Assembly: GCF_000718025.1 (NCBI RefSeq)
Contig: NZ_JODS01000001.1
Span: 620,001-684,000 of the forward strand
DNA: 64,000 nt
Origin: Kitasatospora purpeofusca
Lineage (GTDB): Bacteria; Actinomycetota; Actinomycetes; Streptomycetales; Streptomycetaceae
Reading direction: 5' to 3'
In this document: piece after piece, positions 42,666 to 50,750 of the stretch
Position numbering within the stretch: position 1 is the stretch's first letter
How the letters are laid out: each line of letters opens with the position of its first letter
Position numbers and translations under genes: made by a program
Notes under the pieces: generated by a model
Database searches by the model: none
Told to the model about the DNA's origin: nothing
Seen by the model: the letters and a program-made list of their open reading frames with translations, nothing else

Positions 42666-43100
42666 TCACGGCACGACCACCGGCCGCCAGGGCACCGGGC
42701 TGGAGAGGATCATCGAGCTGGCCGGCTGGCCGTAGGCGCCGAGGCGGTCGATCAGGGCCTCGAAATCGGCCATCGCGGGGACGGCGACCAGCAGGGCGCA
42801 GCAGGCGCCGCCGGTCACCCGGTGCAGCTGGAGCACCTCCGGCCACCGGGCCACCTCCGGGTCGCGGAGCACGCAGCGCGGGCCGTAGCACTGGATCTGC
42901 ACCAGCGCGGTGATCGGCAGGCCGGCCCGGGTGAGGTCGACATGGGCGTGGTAGCCGGCGATCACCCCATCGGCCTCCAGCCGCCGGACCCGTTCGGCCA
43001 CGGCAGGTGCGGAGAGGCTCACCCGGCGCGAGAGTTCGTTGTAGGAGAGGCGGGCATCGGCCTGCAGCTCGGCCAGCAGACGGCGGTCGACGGTGTCCAC
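42666..43100 (-). CDS. Lrp/AsnC-family regulator, candidate regulator of kynurenine genes
   Basis: This 144-residue regulator has an AsnC-type HTH (LLAELQADARLSYNELSRRVSLSAPAVAERVRRLEADGVIAGY) and a C-terminal RAM ligand domain ending VPWRPVVV. GTG 43100 begins VDTVDRRLL, the usual N-terminus. It is divergent from tryptophan 2,3-dioxygenase, and the layout matches kynR/kynA pairs in other bacteria, so kynurenine or tryptophan is the probable effector (inference). Confidence 0.88.
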   Translation of the reverse strand: MDTVDRRLLAELQADARLSYNELSRRVSLSAPAVAERVRRLEADGVIAGYHAHVDLTRAGLPITALVQIQCYGPRCVLRDPEVARWPEVLQLHRVTGGACCALLVAVPAMADFEALIDRLGAYGQPASSMILSSPVPWRPVVVP

Positions 43101-43167
43101 GGCGGGCTCCCGAGGGTGTGGTGCGGGTGTCGTCCGGATGGCCGGATCCCACCGCTTTGCGATCGTG

Positions 43168-43191
43168 AAGAGGATCAGGAAAACACCTCTT
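43168..43191. promoter_or_regulatory. Inverted repeat in the kyn divergent region
   Basis: AAGAGG (43168-43173) and CCTCTT (43186-43191) form a dyad with a 12-bp AT-rich spacer in the 247-bp gap between the AsnC gene and kynA. It is the best candidate operator there. Confidence 0.5.
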
Positions 43192-43347
43192 GTACGACAG
43201 GCGCGACCCAGGTTGCCGTGCCCGCCGCCCATTCAAATGCGGGACCGGGCCACCGCACAATGGGGCCCCGGCGAGGACCGGGGCGACGGGACCGGATCCC
43301 GGGCCCGTCCGGTGGTCCCGCCGCCGGTGACTTCAGGAGGGATCGGT

Positions 43348-44178
43348 ATGGGGCACGACACGGTGGAGAAGCCCAACCTGTCGTTCGGTCGGGCCGGGGA
43401 GCCGGTTCGGGGCACCCCGTACGCGCGCTACGCCCGGCTGGACGAACTGCACAGCCTGCAGCACCCGCTCAGCGAGGCCCCGGCCGAGCTGTCGTTCATC
43501 GTCACCACCCAGGTGATGGAGCTGCTGTTCGGCCTGCTGCGGCACGAGTGGACGCTCGCCCAGCGGGCGCTGCGCGCGGACGACCTGCCGGACGCGCTGG
43601 CCGCGCTGCGCCGGGGCACCCACGTCCAGGACGTGCTGACGGAGTCCTGGGACCTGCTGGCCACGATGACCCCGCAGGAGTTCAACTCCTTCCGCTCGGT
43701 GTTCGGCGAGGCCTCGGGCTTCCAGTCCTCGGCCTTCGTGCACCTGGAGTTCCTGCTCGGCAACAAGAACGCCGCGCTGCTGCGGATGTACGACGACAGC
43801 CCGGAGGCGCTCGCCGAGCTGACCGAGGTGCTGCGCTCCCCCGGCCTGTACGACGACGCGCTCGCGCTGCTGGCCCGGCGCGGCCTGGAGCTGCCGAACA
43901 CCGTCTCCGAGCGGCGCCACCAGAGCGACGAGGCCGTCGCCGCGGCCTGGCGGCGGGTCTACGCCGAGGACGAGTACGCCGAGCTGCGGCCGCTGGCCGA
44001 GGCGCTGCTGGACGTCGCCGAGCGGGTGACCCGCTGGCGCCACCGCCACCTGATGGCGGTCAAGCGGGCGATGGGCGCCAAGCCCGGCTCGGGCGGCTCC
44101 AGCGGCCTGAGCTGGCTGCGCCGCTCCGCCGAGCAGGACGTCTTCCCCGAGCTGTGGGAGATCCGGGACGGGATGTGA
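43348..44178 (+). CDS. kynA: Tryptophan 2,3-dioxygenase
   Basis: This 276-residue heme enzyme oxidises L-tryptophan to N-formylkynurenine. Conserved features are FIVTTQVMELLFGLLRHEW, the FRSVFGEASGFQS substrate segment, and RWRHRHLMAVKRAMGAKPGSGGSSG with the proximal heme His and the glycine-rich closing loop. ATG 43348 follows AGGAGGG. Kynureninase lies 125 bp downstream. A formamidase gene is not present in this cluster, so that step must be supplied elsewhere. Confidence 0.95.
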   Translation: MGHDTVEKPNLSFGRAGEPVRGTPYARYARLDELHSLQHPLSEAPAELSFIVTTQVMELLFGLLRHEWTLAQRALRADDLPDALAALRRGTHVQDVLTESWDLLATMTPQEFNSFRSVFGEASGFQSSAFVHLEFLLGNKNAALLRMYDDSPEALAELTEVLRSPGLYDDALALLARRGLELPNTVSERRHQSDEAVAAAWRRVYAEDEYAELRPLAEALLDVAERVTRWRHRHLMAVKRAMGAKPGSGGSSGLSWLRRSAEQDVFPELWEIRDGM

Positions 44179-44303
44179 CCGGCACCGGCCGGGCAGGAAC
44201 CGGGGGGCCGGAACCGGCCGGGCGGCGCGCCCGGACGGGCGCCGGGCACCCCGCCGCGGGCACGGAGCCGCGGACACGAACGAGGTACGGGAAAGGGCAG
44301 GGC

Positions 44304-45530
44304 ATGATCACGCGCGAGGAGTGCGCGGCGCTGGACGCCGCCGACCCGCTGGCGGCGTTCCGCGGGGAGTTCTCCCTGCCGCCGGGGGTGATCTACCTGG
44401 ACGGCAACTCGCTCGGCGCGCTGCCGGTCCGCACCCCCGAGCGGGTGCGGGCGGTGGTCGAGGAGGAGTGGGGCCGCGAGCTGATCCGGAGCTGGAACGA
44501 CGCGGGCTGGTTCGAGCAGCCGTACCGGCTGGGCCGGCGGATCGCCCCGCTGGTCGGCGCCGCGCCGGAGGAGCTGGTGGTCTGCGACACCACCTCGGTG
44601 AACCTCTTCAAGGTGCTGACGGCGGCGCTGCGGCTGCGGCCGGGCCGCTCCACCGTGCTCGGTGACCGGGCCGCGTTCCCGACCGACCTCTACATCGCCG
44701 AGGGCGTGACCGGACTGGTCCCCGGCGCCCGCAGCCTGCTGGTCGACCCGGCCGAGCTGGACGCGCACCTGGACGGGGACGTCGCCGCGGTCGTCCTCTC
44801 GCACGTCGACTACCGGACCGGCGAGCTGCTCGACATGCCCGGGATCACCGCCCGGGTACGGGCCGCCGGGGCGCTGATGATCTGGGACGTCTGCCACTCG
44901 GCGGGCGCGCTGCCGGTCGAACTCGGCGCGAGCGGGGCGGACTTCGCGGTCGGCTGCACCTACAAGTACCTGAACGGCGGCCCCGGTTCGCCGGCCTTCC
45001 TGTACGTCGCCGAGCGGCACCTGGCGGCCGGGCCGCTGCAGCCGCTGAGCGGCTGGTTCGGGCACGCCCGCCCGTTCGCCTTCGAGCCCGGCTACGAGCC
45101 CAAGGACGGCATCGGCCGCTTCCTCACCAGCTCGCCGTCGCTGCTCGGCCAGGCCGCGCTGGAGTCCTCGCTGGACATCTGGGAGCGGGCCGACCGGGCC
45201 GCCGTCCGGGCGAAGAGCCTGGCCCTGACCGATCTGTTCATCGCCCTGGTGGAGGACCTCGACGGGATCGAGGTGGTCACCCCGCGCGAGCACGAGCGGC
45301 GCGGCAGCCAGGTGGCGCTGCGGCACGCCGACGGCTACCCGGTGGTGCAGGCGCTGATCGCCCGCGGGGTGATCGGGGACTTCCGGGCGCCGGACCTCAT
45401 GCGCTTCGGCTTCACCCCGCTCTACCTCTCGCACACCGAGGTATGGGACGCCGCGCGGCACCTCGCCGAGGTGCTGGGCAGCGGCGAGTGGAAGGACGAG
45501 CGCTTCGCCCGCCGCGGCGAGGTGACCTGA
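44304..45530 (+). CDS. kynU: Kynureninase
   Basis: This 408-residue PLP enzyme converts kynurenine to anthranilate and alanine. Features: YLDGNSLG near the start, CDTTSVNLFK (phosphate-binding loop), WDVCHSAGALPVEL (PLP-contacting Asp), TYKYLNGGPGSPAF (Schiff-base Lys) and GRFLTSSPSLLG. ATG 44304 has GAAAGGG upstream. With kynA it gives a tryptophan-to-anthranilate route; anthranilate could feed secondary metabolism or be broken down. Confidence 0.95.
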   Translation: MITREECAALDAADPLAAFRGEFSLPPGVIYLDGNSLGALPVRTPERVRAVVEEEWGRELIRSWNDAGWFEQPYRLGRRIAPLVGAAPEELVVCDTTSVNLFKVLTAALRLRPGRSTVLGDRAAFPTDLYIAEGVTGLVPGARSLLVDPAELDAHLDGDVAAVVLSHVDYRTGELLDMPGITARVRAAGALMIWDVCHSAGALPVELGASGADFAVGCTYKYLNGGPGSPAFLYVAERHLAAGPLQPLSGWFGHARPFAFEPGYEPKDGIGRFLTSSPSLLGQAALESSLDIWERADRAAVRAKSLALTDLFIALVEDLDGIEVVTPREHERRGSQVALRHADGYPVVQALIARGVIGDFRAPDLMRFGFTPLYLSHTEVWDAARHLAEVLGSGEWKDERFARRGEVT

Positions 45531-45627
45531 GCGGTCGGAGCGACCCGAGCAGCCGGAGTGAGCCGAGCGGTCGGAGCGACCCGAGCAGCCGGAGTGAGCC
45601 GAGCGACCGGAGCGACCGGAGCGACCG
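45529..45627. repeat. Nested tandem repeat after kynU
   Basis: Two perfect 36-bp copies (45529-45564, 45565-45600) are followed by three 9-bp copies of GAGCGACCG (45601-45627). The first copy begins at the kynU stop codon. The 36-mers are themselves made of degenerate GAGCGGTCG-like 9-mers. Confidence 0.9.
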
Positions 45628-45719
45628 GGGTGACGAGCCCCACACCGGGCCGACGCTTCGTCGCCGATCCGCCCGGGAAGCCTTCCTGATGACGATTCGT
45701 CAGACATTGGGAGGGTCGT

Positions 45720-46232
45720 ATGGATCTGGAACTCGGACCGCTGAAGCCGGAGCCCGTCGAACTCCTCGTCGGGCTGGCCTGCTTCTTCTTCGTCCTCTGG
45801 CTGCTCGGCCGCGTGGTACTGCCCCGGGCGGAGCGGGTGTTCGCCGAACGGCGGGACGCCACCGAGGGCAGGCTGGAACGGGCGGCCGCCATCGTGGCCG
45901 AGGCCGAGCGAACGCTGGACGAGTACCGGCAGGAGCTGGCCGCGGCACGGCACGAGGCCGCGCGCATCCGGCAGCAGGCCGCCGAGGAGGGTGCGGCGGC
46001 CGTCGCGGCGGCCCGCGAGGAGGGCCTGCGCGAGCGCGACCTGCTGCTCGCCGAGGCCGACGCGCGGCTCGCCGTGGACCGGGCGTTCGCGGAGGCGGCC
46101 CTCCGGGAGGACGTCGGGCAGCTGGCCACCGAGCTGGCCGGCCGACTGGTCGGCGAGTCGGTGGCCGCCGTCGCCGCCGAGCGCCGCACGGCGGAACGCT
46201 TCTTCGACGAACTCCCCGCCGAGGAACGCTGA
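45720..46232 (+). CDS. Orphan ATP-synthase F0 subunit b-like protein
   Basis: This 170-residue protein has one N-terminal membrane helix (PVELLVGLACFFFVLWLLGRVVLP, about 12-35) and then an almost continuous charged helix, LPRAERVFAERRDATEGRLERAAAIVAEAERTLDEYRQEL, as in F-type ATP synthase b subunits. No other atp genes are adjacent. It may be a paralog with a scaffold role or a modified ATPase stator. ATG 45720 follows GGGAGGG. Confidence 0.7.
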   Translation: MDLELGPLKPEPVELLVGLACFFFVLWLLGRVVLPRAERVFAERRDATEGRLERAAAIVAEAERTLDEYRQELAAARHEAARIRQQAAEEGAAAVAAAREEGLRERDLLLAEADARLAVDRAFAEAALREDVGQLATELAGRLVGESVAAVAAERRTAERFFDELPAEER

Positions 46233-46245
46233 ACGGACGCAACGG

Positions 46246-46278
46246 CGGCCCCGCACCCGGATTCCGGGTGCGGGGCCG
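46246..46278. terminator. Bidirectional hairpin
   Basis: A perfect 15-bp inverted repeat (46246-46260 with 46264-46278) and a 3-nt loop lie between the convergent b-like and glycosidase-like genes. Confidence 0.85.
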
Positions 46279-46284
46279 TTCGCG

Positions 46285-47238
46285 TCACGGCGCCGTCAGC
46301 TCCCGCACCAGCCGCCCGTAGACGGCGAAGGCCGGCTTGGGGGTGTAGTCGTCGCGGAGCAGGCCGAAGCGGTGGAACAGGCCCGGTCCCGCGCTGTCCG
46401 CGTCGCGCAGGCCGAAGTGGCTGTAGCCGGTGAGGTTCAGCTCCCCCGCGAGCCCGGCGACCGTCCGGACCACCTCCTCGACCACCTCGGCCTGCCGCCG
46501 CTCGGGGCGGTCCGGGCCGGTCGGCCAGCCGTGTTCGCAGACCCTGATCGGCACCGCCGCCCCGATCCCGGCCCGGACCACGGTCTCCCGCCGGAAGCCG
46601 GTGAGCACCGCGGTGACCGCGGCCCCGAGCTGCCCGGCGGGGACCGGGCGGAAGACGTCCGGGAAGAAGTCCAGGCCGACGTGGTCGAGCGCGCGGTGGA
46701 ACCGCTCGTCGGCGAGCTCGCCGAGCGCGGACCAGAACGGCTCGGCCGGGTCCGGACTGAAGGCCGCGTTGAACCCCACCGCGAGGCCGAGCCCGAGGGC
46801 GAGCGCCTCCTCCTTGGCCGCGACCACCCCGTCGACCAGCGCCCGCAGGACGCCCGGGGCGGAGCCGTCGAGCACCGGCGAGTCGACGTTCGGCTCCTCG
46901 CAGATCTGCAGGGTGCCGATCCGCCCGCCCTCGGTGCGGACCGCGTGCCGGACGAAGTCGGTCCAGCCGTCCGGCCGGTCGCCGGGGCCGCGGTACTGGA
47001 GCACCAGGTCGAGCCGGCGTCCCTCGCCGAGGTACCGCTCCGGCTCGGCCGGGGTGGGCGGCAGGTCCGGGCCCGGCGGGTACGAGCGGTAGGCGCGGAC
47101 CAGCAGGGCCGGTGCGGCGCCCTGGAGTTCGCGCAGCGCGGCGGTGATCCGCGCCGGGTCGTCCGGGCGGACGGGGGTGATCACGCGGCTCTCGTCGCCG
47201 AGCAGGCCGCCGGGGTAGACGCCGAAGGTGAAGGTCAT
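46285..47238 (-). CDS. Glycoside-hydrolase-like TIM-barrel protein
   Basis: This 317-residue cytoplasmic-type protein (no signal peptide) looks like a clan GH-A-related barrel. TLQICEEPNVDSP holds a candidate acid/base Glu at the end of one strand, and IRVCEHGWPTGPDRPE a candidate nucleophile Glu later on. VGLDFFPDVFRPV and LTGYSHFGLRDAD fit intervening strands. I cannot assign a GH family. ATG 47238 begins MTFTFGVYPGG. It is divergent from the TetR gene 63 bp away, which probably controls it. Confidence 0.6.
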   Translation of the reverse strand: MTFTFGVYPGGLLGDESRVITPVRPDDPARITAALRELQGAAPALLVRAYRSYPPGPDLPPTPAEPERYLGEGRRLDLVLQYRGPGDRPDGWTDFVRHAVRTEGGRIGTLQICEEPNVDSPVLDGSAPGVLRALVDGVVAAKEEALALGLGLAVGFNAAFSPDPAEPFWSALGELADERFHRALDHVGLDFFPDVFRPVPAGQLGAAVTAVLTGFRRETVVRAGIGAAVPIRVCEHGWPTGPDRPERRQAEVVEEVVRTVAGLAGELNLTGYSHFGLRDADSAGPGLFHRFGLLRDDYTPKPAFAVYGRLVRELTAP

Positions 47239-47289
47239 GGCCCCACCGTAGCCGAAATTATTGGTGTCACTGCAAGTTTGGTGCGGCAC

Positions 47290-47295
47290 TATGAT
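47290..47295 (+). promoter_or_regulatory. -10 box giving a leaderless tetR transcript
   Basis: TATGAT ends 7 bp before the ATG at 47302, so transcription would start at or next to the start codon. There is no ribosome site between them. TTGGTG occurs twice just upstream (near 47261 and 47278), each followed by a CAC, and may be the operator. Confidence 0.6.
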
Positions 47296-47301
47296 TCCCG
47301 T

Positions 47302-47937
47302 ATGGGACTTCGCGAGGAGAAGAAGCAGCAGACCCGGGCCCTGCTCGCCGACACCGCGACCGCACTGTTCGCCGAGCACGGGTTCGAACGGGTCACGGTG
47401 GCCGAGGTGGCCCGGGCCGCCGGCGTGGCCGTCAACACGGTGTTCAACTACTTCCCGACCAAGGAGGACCTCTTCTTCGACCGGCAGGAGGAGGTGGTCG
47501 CCCGGCTGGCCCTGGTCGTGCGCGGGCGGCCGCCCGGCACCTCCCCCGTGGACGCCGTCCGGGCCGAACTCCTGGCCGGGCTGGACGCGACCGAGCCCAC
47601 CTACGGGCTGGACCCGCGGGCCGCGGCGTTCTGGCGGACGGTGGAGGACAGCCCGGCGCTCCGGGCCCGGCTGCTGGAGCTCGGCGAGCGCGCCGAGGAG
47701 GCACTGGCCGGGGCCCTGGCCGAGGAGGCCGGCACGGCGCCCGGCGATCCGCTGCCCCGGCTGCTGGCGGGCGCGCTGGCCGGGGCGCACCGGGCGGCGC
47801 TGGCGGAGGTCCGCCGGGGCATGGTGGCGGGCGAGCCGGTGGAGGCCGTCCGGACGCGGGTGGCGGCCGCGGTGACGGCGGGCTTCGGCCTGCTGGCGGC
47901 GGGCCTCGACGGCTGGCCGGACCGGCCCGGGGGCTGA
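47302..47937 (+). CDS. TetR-family regulator
   Basis: This 211-residue protein has an N-terminal TetR HTH, ALFAEHGFERVTVAEVARAAGVAVNTVFNYFPTKEDLFF, and an all-helical C-terminal ligand domain. It starts MGLREEKKQQTR at ATG 47302 with no Shine-Dalgarno, consistent with a leaderless mRNA. It is divergent from the glycosidase-like gene and probably represses it together with itself. Ligand unknown. Confidence 0.88.
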   Translation: MGLREEKKQQTRALLADTATALFAEHGFERVTVAEVARAAGVAVNTVFNYFPTKEDLFFDRQEEVVARLALVVRGRPPGTSPVDAVRAELLAGLDATEPTYGLDPRAAAFWRTVEDSPALRARLLELGERAEEALAGALAEEAGTAPGDPLPRLLAGALAGAHRAALAEVRRGMVAGEPVEAVRTRVAAAVTAGFGLLAAGLDGWPDRPGG

Positions 47938-47953
47938 ACTCCGCGGCGCCGGA

Positions 47954-47998
47954 GCGCCCAGGGCCGCCCGGTCGGAGTGACCGGGCGGCCCTGGGCGC
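47954..47998. terminator. Bidirectional hairpin
   Basis: A perfect 20-bp inverted repeat (47954-47973 with 47979-47998) with a 5-nt loop separates the convergent tetR and surface-protein genes. Confidence 0.88.
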
Positions 47999-48015
47999 TA
48001 CTGGCAGCGCCTGCG

Positions 48016-49548
48016 TCAGCTGTGGCGGCCGCGGCGGCGGGCGGCCAGGACGGCGAGGGCGCCGAGGCCGAGCAGGCCCACGCCCGCCAGACCGAGGACC
48101 ACCGGGGCGTTGCCCGCGCCGGTGGAGGGCAGCTGGCCGCCCCCGCCGCCGTGACTGGGCACCGGGTGGTGGCCGGTCGGACCGTGGCTGCTCGGGCCGT
48201 GGCTCGACGGGCCGTGGCTGGTGGGCGCCGCGCTGGAGGAGCTGGGCGAGGTGGTCGGGACGGCGGAGCTGGTGGTCGGGGTCGGCGTCGGGGTCGGGGA
48301 CGTCGGCGCCGGGGAGGTGCTGGTCGGGCTGGGCGAGGTCGGCGCCGGCGAGGTGGTGGTCTCGGTCGGGGTCGGCGTCGGGGAGGTCGGCGAGGGCGAC
48401 GGCGAGGTGGGCGAGGGGCTCGGCGTCACCTCGCAGTCCGGCAGGTCACCGTCGAACGGGTAGCTGTGGATCTCGTAGCCGCCGTTGCCGTTCTGGACCA
48501 GGTTGCCGGCCAGGTAGACCCGGCCGTTCATGCCCGGCATGGTGATGGTCGTGGTGCCGGCCGGGTTGCCGGCCATCACCGAGCCCTGGAACTGCGCGCT
48601 GCCGAGGATCTGCGCGCCGGTGGAGGTGGGGAAGTTCCACATCAGCCGGGAGCGCATCTCGGTGGTCGGGTCGCCCGCCAGGCCGGTGCCGGTGTAGGTG
48701 TTGATCACCGGGTTGTCCGCCAGCATGTTGACCACGACGGTGGCGCCGGCCGGGATGTTGTTGAACACCAGGCCGATCTGCCCGCCGTTCGGCGCGGTGA
48801 GGTTCCCGGGGACGTTGAAGACCTGCTTCGCGCTGGTCCCGTCGCCGGTGAAGGTCGCCTCGCTGCTGGTGACGACGACCGTGCCGGTGGCGGTGGCCTT
48901 GGCCACGCAGGACGAGACCTCCTCGATCTGCGTGAGCACCGACTGGTACGGCGCGGCCGCGTCGGCGTCCTTGATCGCCTGGCCGGTCGGGTCGATGGCC
49001 ACCGTGCCGGTGAGCGTGCCCGCGTACCGCAGATTGCCGAAGGCCTCGCCCTTGGAGTCGCTGCCGCCGATCAGCAGGCTGTTGCCGGGCTGGACGGTGA
49101 CATTGCCGCCGACGGTCAGGAAGTCGCTGCCGTTCGGCGGGACCACCCGCGAGCCGACGCCGACCACACCCGCGTTGAAGGCGCCGCCGCCCTCGCTCTT
49201 GTTGATCTCGAAGTTGCCGAGGGTGACGATCTTCCCCTCGGCCTCGGCCGCCCGGCCGGCGACCAGGTAGTTGCCGCCGGTGAAGACGTTGATGGAGGCG
49301 TCCCGGCCGGGGAAGTCCCCGTTGGTCGGCGGCGACGGCCAGACCGCGGGGCAGTCCGGCCCGCTGCACGGCCCCAGCGGCGGGGTCAGCGGAGCGGCCG
49401 AACCCACCGTCAGCACCGCCGCCAGCGGCAGCATCGCGACGGCGGTCGCCACCGCGACCCGGACGGTCGTCCGCCCCCTGGGGGACGGCGGACGCTCCAC
49501 GGTGGTCCTGCCGCGACCCGGCGCACCGGTTCCCTGTCCCTGACCCAT
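48016..49548 (-). CDS. Choice-of-anchor A family protein with LPSTG sorting signal
   Basis: This 510-residue surface protein has a signal peptide (about 1-50), a choice-of-anchor A domain (about 70-385: NVFTGGNYLVAG, LTVGGNVTV, GNLTAPNGGQIGLVFNNIPAG, NGRVYLAGNLVQ), and a Ser/Pro/Thr linker with SHGPS repeats. It ends LPSTG plus a hydrophobic helix and RRRGR tail, the substrate signal of sortase. It should be covalently wall-linked. ATG 49548 follows GGAATG. A terminator-like hairpin lies in its leader. Confidence 0.88.
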   Translation of the reverse strand: MGQGQGTGAPGRGRTTVERPPSPRGRTTVRVAVATAVAMLPLAAVLTVGSAAPLTPPLGPCSGPDCPAVWPSPPTNGDFPGRDASINVFTGGNYLVAGRAAEAEGKIVTLGNFEINKSEGGGAFNAGVVGVGSRVVPPNGSDFLTVGGNVTVQPGNSLLIGGSDSKGEAFGNLRYAGTLTGTVAIDPTGQAIKDADAAAPYQSVLTQIEEVSSCVAKATATGTVVVTSSEATFTGDGTSAKQVFNVPGNLTAPNGGQIGLVFNNIPAGATVVVNMLADNPVINTYTGTGLAGDPTTEMRSRLMWNFPTSTGAQILGSAQFQGSVMAGNPAGTTTITMPGMNGRVYLAGNLVQNGNGGYEIHSYPFDGDLPDCEVTPSPSPTSPSPSPTSPTPTPTETTTSPAPTSPSPTSTSPAPTSPTPTPTPTTSSAVPTTSPSSSSAAPTSHGPSSHGPSSHGPTGHHPVPSHGGGGGQLPSTGAGNAPVVLGLAGVGLLGLGALAVLAARRRGRHS

Positions 49549-49574
49549 CGGCACATTCCTCCGCACAGAGAAAA

Positions 49575-49596
49575 GGCAGGTGGAGCAGCACCTGCC
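49575..49596 (-). terminator. Intrinsic-terminator-like hairpin in the surface-protein leader
   Basis: On the minus strand GGCAGGTG, a 6-nt loop, and CACCTGCC are followed directly by TTTTCTCTG. This is a perfect 8-bp stem with a T-rich tail, 27 bp upstream of the start codon. T-tracts are rare after hairpins elsewhere in this window, so transcription attenuation is likely. Confidence 0.6.
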
Positions 49597-49778
49597 AGGT
49601 TCCAGACGATTCCCGACCATCCCGGCCCATTGACGAAGAATTCCGGGATACAGGAAATTACCTACCAAATCGGACCATCCATACCCTACAGACCATCAGC
49701 GGCGATCCGACCATGCTCCGGTCGGACCAGCCGACCGTGTCCTTCCGGACCGCGCGCGGGCCCCGCTAGGTTGGAGGC

Positions 49779-50534
49779 ATGACTTCCGCCGGCAGGACCT
49801 CCGACGCGACCGAAGCGACCGACGCGGCCCGCGCGACCGACGCGACCGGTGCCGCCGACGCGATCGCCACCGTCGCCGCGAGCGCCGACGTACTGCGCCA
49901 CCCCGAGGCCGGGGAGCACCTGCTCACCGCGGTCGAGAAGGAGCGCGCCGCCCGCTTCCGGTACGAGTCGGGGCGGGTCGACTTCACCGCCGGGCACATC
50001 CTGGTCCGGCTCTGCGCGGCCCGGCTGCTCGGCGTCCCGGCGGCCTCGCTGACGCTCGCGCAGCACTGCCCCGACTGCGGCAAGGGCGACCACGGCAAGC
50101 CCTACCTGCCCGACCACCCCGGGATCTCGGTCAGCCTCTCGCACACCAAGGGCGTGGTCGCCGCCGCCGCCGGACACCGGCCGATCGGCGTCGACGTCGA
50201 GCTCACCGACCGGGGCGGCACCCTGCTCGACGTCGCCCCCCGGGTGCTCACCGAGGAGGAGCTGCGGCAGGTCCGGGCGCACGCCGACCCGGCCCGCGCC
50301 TTCCTGCGGCTCTGGGTCCGCAAGGAGGCGCTGATCAAGGTCGGCCGGACCACCCTGGACGGCCTCGCCGCCGTCGACCTCTCCGGGCTCCCGCTCGACC
50401 TGCCCGGCGGCCGTCCGCTGCTCGGGCGCTTCGAGGACCTGGAACTGCTCGACTGGGCCGACGAGTCGCACGGCGCGGCCGTCGCGGCGGTCTGCGGGCT
50501 GCCGCCGCGGGTGGTGGAGCTGTCCGCGCTCTGA
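49779..50534 (+). CDS. 4'-phosphopantetheinyl transferase, Sfp type
   Basis: This 251-residue enzyme attaches phosphopantetheine from CoA to carrier proteins of polyketide, peptide or fatty-acid synthases. It has the two signature motifs: GVDVE (137-141) binding Mg2+/CoA and WVRKEALIK (179-187). Further segments are GKPYLP and ISVSLSHTKG. The N-terminal 30 residues are an unusual Ala/Thr/Asp repeat encoded by GACGCGACC-like units. It stands alone, so it is probably a general activator for secondary metabolism. Confidence 0.92.
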   Translation: MTSAGRTSDATEATDAARATDATGAADAIATVAASADVLRHPEAGEHLLTAVEKERAARFRYESGRVDFTAGHILVRLCAARLLGVPAASLTLAQHCPDCGKGDHGKPYLPDHPGISVSLSHTKGVVAAAAGHRPIGVDVELTDRGGTLLDVAPRVLTEEELRQVRAHADPARAFLRLWVRKEALIKVGRTTLDGLAAVDLSGLPLDLPGGRPLLGRFEDLELLDWADESHGAAVAAVCGLPPRVVELSAL

Positions 50535-50554
50535 GCCGGGACGGCCTGCGGTCG

Positions 50555-50632
50555 TAGCCGCTCCGGCCCGGGGGCGAAGCCGCTCCGGCCCGGGCGGCCG
50601 CTCCGACCCGGGTGGCTGCTCCCACCTGGGTG
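50555..50632. repeat. Imperfect short tandem repeats
   Basis: About four degraded copies of a unit like GCCGCTCCGGCCCGGG follow the transferase gene with 18-22 bp period. They resemble the extragenic repeats after kynU in style. Confidence 0.6.
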
Positions 50633-50750
50633 GAAGGCGGTCGGATAAGCGGTGTTAGCGTCCTGGACGGGGCGATGAGAACCGTCCGCCCCGGCTGCCC
50701 GCGCCACGACCGCCGCCGGGCCGCCCCGCTGAATCACAAGGGTGCCCGCC

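Noticed and set aside
45529..45627. Possible CRISPR array
   Set aside because: The copies are directly adjacent without unique spacers, so this is a tandem repeat.
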